From NCBI RefSeq assembly GCF_050624435.1, contig NC_134545.1, positions 86,952,063 through 87,016,062 of the forward strand: a DNA stretch of 64,000 nt. Reading direction: 5' to 3'. Under the pieces are notes generated by a model. That model made no database searches. It was not told the DNA's origin and worked only from the letters and a program-made list of their open reading frames with translations. The stretch's first letter is position 1. Each line of letters opens with the position of its first letter. The stretch comes from Tenrec ecaudatus. Lineage: Eukaryota; Chordata; Mammalia; Afrosoricida; Tenrecidae. Positions 59,446-64,000 of this stretch are shown piece by piece. A program made the translations under genes and the position numbers.

Positions 59446-60277
59446 TTTAATAAACTGGTATTCCATGATGCTCACCTTCGTGACATGATCGCTGAAGACA
59501 AAGTGGATGCATTAGCAAATGTAGTGAAGAAACCTGATGGTGCCCAGCTATCAAAAGATATAACATCTGGGGTCTTAAAGGCTTGAAGATAAACAAGCAG
59601 TCATCTAGCTAAGAAGCAACAAAGCCCAGAGGGAAGAAGCACACCAGCCTGTGTGATCATGAAGTGTCGATGGGACCAGGTTATCAGGCATGTAAGACCT
59701 AGTCAGGTCGGCACCCTGACCCAGCCAGTCAGGGTGCAGTATAGATAGCACTGATGAAACATGCAACTTTCCTCTAGTTCTTTAATGCTTCCTCCCCCCC
59801 ACTATCTTGACCCCCCAATTCTACCTTACAAATCTAGGTATTCCAGAGCTTGTACACAGGTACAGGTAAGAGCTGGAAACACAGGGAATTCAGGTCAGAT
59901 AAACCACTCAGGACCCATATTAAGAGTAGTGATGCCGGCGGGGGGGGGGGGGGTAAGGGGAAGGTGGGGGGAGAAAGGGGGAACCAATCACAATGATTTA
60001 TGTATAACCCTCTATCAGGGGGACGGACAACAGGAAAGTGGGTGAATGGAGACATCGGACAGTGTAAGACATGAGAAAATAATAATTTATAAATAATCAA
60101 GGGTTCATGGGGGAGGAAGGGGGAAAATGAGAAGCTGATACCAAGATTCAAGTAGAAAGAAAATATTTTGAAAATGATGATAGCAACAAATGTACAAATG
60201 TGCTTGACACATGGATGGATATATGTATGGATTGTGATGAGTTGTACAAGCCCCTAATAAAATTATTTTTAAAAAAT
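59446..60277 (+). repeat. L1 3' UTR copy, plus, single module
   Basis: Opens AATAAACTGGTATTCCATGA, one internal module (TATCAAAAGATATAACATC, TCATCTAGCTAAGAAGC), a local rearrangement at about 59700 (GTCAGGTCGGCACCCTGACC), a poly(G) tract at 59940-59954, and the end CCCCTAATAAAATT. Confidence 0.85.
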
Positions 60278-60467
60278 GATCATACTTGGTTTGCAAGTCT
60301 GCAATATACTAAAAGCATTTACTTGTATACTTCAAAATGGTGAATTATATGGTTTATGAACCATATCTTTTTTTATGAATCATATCTTAATGAAGCTATT
60401 ATCCCCCCAAAAGATACCATTATCCCCCTCCCCTCTCAAAAATGTATCATACTGGTCTGCAACCTTC

Positions 60468-60697
60468 TAATGAAAGGAGTTAGACCAGTGATTCTCAACC
60501 TTCTTAATGCCATGACTCTAATACAGTTCCTTATGTTGTGGTGAGCCCCAACCATAGCATTATTTTCGTTGCTGCTTCTTAACTGTAACTTTGCTATTGT
60601 TATGAATTGGGCAACCCAGGTGAAAGGGTCATTCAATCCCCCCCAAAGGGGTCACAACTCACAGGTTGAGAACCTGGTTTAATGAAAGGAGTTAGAC
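60468..60697. mobile_element. SPIN-type hAT MITE with unusual 18-base flanks
   Basis: The 191-base element 60486-60676 begins CAGTGATTCTCAACCTTC and ends with the inverted partner GGTTGAGAACCTG. Internal TTATGTTGTGGTGAGCCCCA, TTTTCGTTGCTGCTTCTTAA and AAAGGGGTCACAACTCACAG follow the SPIN non-autonomous hAT family, which spread horizontally among some tetrapods including tenrec. Perfect direct repeats TAATGAAAGGAGTTAGAC stand at 60468-60485 and 60680-60697, much longer than the 8 bases expected for hAT, with 3 bases (GTT) between the element and the right repeat. Confidence 0.88.
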
Positions 60698-60879
60698 TGA
60701 AACTTAGCCAGATGGTGCTATTGCAGATAGGTTAGTGTCATGAGATATCTTGGGATATCTCAGGAATATTTAAAGACTTTTCTGATGAGTTCTTAAAGTT
60801 CATCTACTTAGTAAATAACCACTTAGGTAGTCTTTCTGTTCACAGTGGTAATTTTGCAAGGAGGATAAGGAGTCTAAAA

Positions 60880-61096
60880 CAGTGGTTCTCAACTAGGGAG
60901 TTGTGCACGCCACCCAAGGGAAAATCTGGCAATACCTGGAGACCTTTTTAGTTGCCACATAGGGTACAGGGTATCCAGTGAGTGGAGGCCAGGACAGGAG
61001 GCATGCTGCTAATCATCCTGCAATGAGCAGAAAGCTTTCCACGACAAAGAATGGCCCCGCCCAAACTTTCATTAGTATGGAGATTGAGTGACCTGT
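60880..61096 (+). repeat. MER5-type hAT-Charlie element
   Basis: Begins CAGTGGTTCTCAACTAGGG, with TCTGGCAATACCTGGAGACC, GAGTGGAGGCCAGGACAGG, and ACGACAAAGAATGGCCC. The right end GAGATTGAGTGACCTG is a decayed inverted repeat of the left. Ancient mammalian non-autonomous DNA transposon. Confidence 0.85.
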
Positions 61097-61104
61097 TGTA
61101 AAAC

Positions 61105-61320
61105 TTACACCTATATTTTCTTCTAATAGTTGTGTAGTTTTAGTTCTTATCTTTATATCTTTAATCTATTTTGAGTTGATTTTTTTATATGATATGAGAA
61201 AAGAGATCTACATTCATTCTTTGGCTTGTGAGTATTTAGTCTTGTCCCAGCAACATGTATTAAAAAGACTATTCTTTTCCCTGTTGCATTGACTTGGTAC
61301 TGTTGTCAAAATCCAAATGA
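61105..61320 (-). repeat. Old L1 ORF2 fragment, minus
   Basis: CACCTATATTTTCTTCTAAT, TTAATCTATTTTGAGTTGAT, TGTCCCAGCAACATGTATTA follow the reversed mammalian L1 ORF2 end. Decayed. Confidence 0.75.
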
Positions 61321-61650
61321 CCACAAACAATCCTGGTATAAAATGAGTTAAATAACTTAGTGATATCTTCCATAGTGCCCCTGAGGTCTTAGAAAATCTT
61401 GATAACTCTGTAATACTTTAGCTACTCAAAGAATAATATAAGGTATTTCTATATGGATGCTGCTGCTACTGAGTGTGGTTAGGGTTAGGGTATCTAATAT
61501 ATAAAGTGTATATTCACATGTATATATTGGACACATGCTTTCTTGGGGAGAAAAATTCATATAAAAATTCCAAGGGGGGAACTATTACATTATAAATCTT
61601 TTTGAATGTGGGCAGTTATCTTATTTATCAAATACTACTATAACAGAAAT

Positions 61651-61843
61651 AAATCCTAATGGCATAGTGGTTACTCATCAGTCTGCAAACCGCAAGGATA
61701 GCAGTTCAAAACCACCAGCCGCTCCAAGGAAGAAAAATAAGGCTTTCCTGTTGTTACAGTCTAGGAAAACCCACAAGGGCAGTTCTGTCCTGTCCTATAG
61801 GGTCACTATGAGTCAGAATTGACTTGAGGCAGTGAGTTATAAT
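61651..61843 (+). repeat. AfroSINE, full length
   Basis: A-box-like TAATGGCATAGTGGTTAC, B-box-like AGCAGTTCAAAACC, and GGGTCACTATGAGTCAGAAT. One of the best-kept copies. Confidence 0.9.
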
Positions 61844-62430
61844 AGAAATACCACAATTGCGTGGCTTTAATAAACAAATTTAATCTCTCGCAGGTTAGGA
61901 GGCTAGAAGACCTGAATCCAGGGTGCCTGCTGAGGAACCCTGTTGATGTACTAGTTATGGATTGGGCTGTTACTCGCAGGGTTAGGATTTCAAAACCACC
62001 AGCCATTCTGTGGGAGAAAGATGAGGTTTCCTATTCCCATAAAGAGTTATAGTTTTTAAAACCCACCAGGGCAGTGCTACCCTGTTCATCAGGTCAGAGT
62101 CCACTCAATGGCAGTGAATTTTTTTTTCCTCTAGGGCAAGTCTTCCAGTCTCAGTTGACTTTAGAGAAAGGTCTTTGATTCTAGAGGAAGGTTTTCATTT
62201 CTACTGAGCTTCAACTTCTGGGCAGTCTTCATGTGACTTAGCCTCTCTCTTCCCCCATCTCTGTCTATTTAATCTCTTTTATATCTCAAAGTACAACCTA
62301 CACTAATCTTGTCTTATTGTAACAAAGTCAGTCCATTCCCAAGTGGGATTATAACCATAAGCATAGAGGTGTTAGGATTTACTATACATCTTTTGGGAAG
62401 ATACAGTTCAACCATAACAAGTAATATAAC
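61844..62430. repeat. Old dispersed repeat, split by an AfroSINE
   Basis: AATAGAAATACCACAATTGC, GTTAGGAGGCTAGAAGACCT, then after the SINE TTTATATCTCAAAGTACAAC and GCATAGAGGTGTTAGGATTT parallel the repeat at 63085-63690 block for block. The family is not named. Confidence 0.65.
61931..62128 (+). repeat. AfroSINE inserted in the old repeat
   Basis: Head GAGGAACCCTGTTGATGTAC, TGTGGGAGAAAGATGAGGTT, AGAGTTATAGTTTTTAAAAC, and GTCCACTCAATGGCAGTGAA. Confidence 0.85.
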
Positions 62431-63084
62431 CTTTTTGGACTTCATTTTCTTGCACCTATACAATGATAGACCCGTCCTGGGATCTCTAGGTTCCTTTCTA
62501 CTCTACCATTAAACTTCCCTTTCTCTACTCGATATAGAGGTTGAAGTCTTTTCTGTTTCTTTCCTAAGGGAATAACCATATCAGTAAACTTTTATTGACT
62601 GTCTTCTGTAAGTCAAGACACTTTTGGGTAGTTGGTTTATGGACTACAAAGACAATCATTTCATGAATGTCAAGACGGTTCTGGAAGGGAAAGGGTAAGC
62701 GGACAGCATATCTGTGCAAAGAATGGAGGTAGGGAATGTGTGGAGGACCCTACCTATGACCGAGGAAGGCTAGTAGTTGTAGGCAGACATAACTGAAATT
62801 TGAAGACTTGGGCTAGGCTTGGTCATAATTAGGTGTGTAATATTGAGTAAGTAAGTGACTTAACCTCATTTTCATTATATATGCACCTACTCATATACAA
62901 GTAAATGGCTGGCAAATGGGCTAAATAAGTACTTATTTCCTCATAGCTCTGAAATTATATTATTCTTAATTCAGTTAGAAGTGGGAACTCATTCAAGCTT
63001 TCTGATCAGGGCGTTTTCATCAACAGAATTATTGCTGTTCCAATACTTGGATATTCTGATTTATTAATGTTGCTTCTCCCATGT
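62431..63084. other. Intron 3, possibly an old L2/MIR-type stretch
   Basis: AACTTTTATTGACTGTCTTCT at about 62587 recalls the end of L2/MIR-type elements. Otherwise nothing recognised. Confidence 0.35.
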
Positions 63085-63690
63085 CTTAGTTATTTAGTGC
63101 TGCTATGACAGATATACTACTAGTGGATGGTTTAACAAACATACCTTGTCTCACACTTTAGGAGGCTAGAGGTTCAAATTCAGGGAGCCAGCTCTAGGGG
63201 GAAGCCTTCTTTCTCTCTTGGCTATAGGGGAAGGCCCATGTCATTAATTTTCCCTTAGTTCTAGGAGTTTGTCAGCATACGGACCTTGAGACACCACCTG
63301 CCCTTGGCTCTTCATTCTTGATGGTAGAATCTCTGCTTTTTTTTCTGTCATCGCTTTTATATCTCAAAAGAGATAGACTCAAGATACATGCTACGCCTGT
63401 ATGAGGGAACTGCAAAAAGTTTGTGAAATAATTTTATTAACTTTTCATTCCGTTTTTCCAAAAAGTTTTGAAGCCTCCCCAAATATTGTATCCTATCTCA
63501 TTAATGTAAATGCCTTTAATCTTGCTTCATTAACATCATAGAGAGTAGGATATACAACAGTAGGATAATTGTATTAGTTCAAACAATGGAGGATAATTAT
63601 AGAATACTGAAAATTGTGACCTAGACAAGTTGACATACATTTCGGAGGGTGCAAATCAATTTATAACATTCCACTTTCAAATGATTATCT
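63085..63690. repeat. Old dispersed repeat, split by a MITE
   Basis: TTAGTGCTGCTATGACAGAT, TTTAGGAGGCTAGAGGTTCA, ATATCTCAAAAGAGATAGAC, then after the MITE TCATTAACATCATAGAGAGT and AGTTGACATACATTTCGGAG. Second copy of the repeat seen at 61844. Confidence 0.65.
63402..63486. mobile_element. Palindromic mariner-type MITE candidate
   Basis: TATGAGGGAACTGCAAAAAG, then GTTTGTGAAATAATTTTATT, and right arm TTCCAAAAAGTTTTGAAGCC with CTCCCC. It splits the old repeat at 63085. Confidence 0.65.
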
Positions 63691-64000
63691 GGAAGAAACT
63701 GTCACTTTATATAGTTCTTAGAGTGACCAAGGAGTTGGCCGTCACTATCGTTATTAATTTATATCATTGAGAACATGGGAATTTCCAGGTATCTATCTGT
63801 TCTTGAATCAAGTCTGAAGCTGGTCTTATGGCTTCACGCTATCAGTCAGTGACCCAAGTACTGGATCATGTGTCCAGAGTGTGGGCAGCAAGTAAGTGCT
63901 GACATTTTGATGACCACATCATATTTCAGAGATCTATGAAAAGGTCTGTAATGACCATGGAAAACCAGCCAGGAATTTCCTTGCCATGGACAAATGGGAG
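63691..64000. other. End of window, intron 3, no feature recognised
   Basis: Unique-looking sequence. I saw no GBF1 exon 4 sequence or splice pair before the window ends. Confidence 0.45.

Noticed and set aside
61478-61494. Telomere-like GGTTAGGGTTAGGG
   Set aside because: Only two to three units, as expected by chance or minor slippage.

Overview
This is a vertebrate nuclear genomic window, almost certainly from an afrotherian mammal and probably a tenrec. The evidence is a dense population of AfroSINE-type tRNA-derived SINEs, RTE-clade LINEs that share a 3' end with those SINEs, L1 elements with a lineage-specific 3' UTR, and one SPIN-type hAT element. SPIN has been described in tenrec among few mammals. 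No prokaryotic, organellar or viral gene was recognised.

The host gene is the 5' part of GBF1 (Golgi brefeldin A resistant ARF-GEF), on the plus strand. A CpG-rich, TATA-less promoter lies at about 660-1990, with four inverted CCAAT boxes between 850 and 1026. A non-coding exon 1 is inferred near 1100-1330. Exon 2 (12713-12818) carries the start codon and residues 1-32. Exon 3 (13804-13870) carries the next 22 codons. Everything from 13871 to 64000 appears to be one intron longer than 50 kb, with no further coding exon recognised. Most open reading frames in the window are chance or lie inside LINE tails.

The rest is layered mobile DNA. Old layers are MIR, MER5-like and L1M fragments and other old dispersed repeats. 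Middle layers are RTE copies, AfroSINEs, mariner-type palindromic MITEs, and a pogo-like Tc1/mariner transposon with an internally deleted derivative. Younger layers are L1 3' ends, U1 snRNA and RPL26 retrocopies, many with readable target-site duplications (TSDs). Nesting gives relative ages: L1 into RTE (three times), L1 into the pogo-like element, RPL26 into AfroSINE (twice, at the same site), AfroSINE into AfroSINE and into MIR.

Region by region: 1-2000 promoter; 2-12.7 kb intron 1 with scattered repeats and the U1 copy; 12.7-13.9 kb coding exons; 13.9-16.4 kb repeat-poor intron, a candidate regulatory stretch; 16.4-25.4 kb SINE- and L1-rich, with the older RPL26 copy; 25.4-28 kb repeat-poor; 28-35 kb L1/RTE cluster; 35-45 kb older LINE debris; 45.2-45.9 kb young RPL26 retrocopy; 46-50 kb sparse; 50-60.7 kb L1, RTE, pogo-like and SPIN elements; 60.9-64 kb MER5 and split old repeats. 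No new multi-gene system was found. The points of most interest are retrotransposition hot-spot use, the odd SPIN flanks, L1 3' UTR module duplication and a duplicated intron segment bounded by poly(T).
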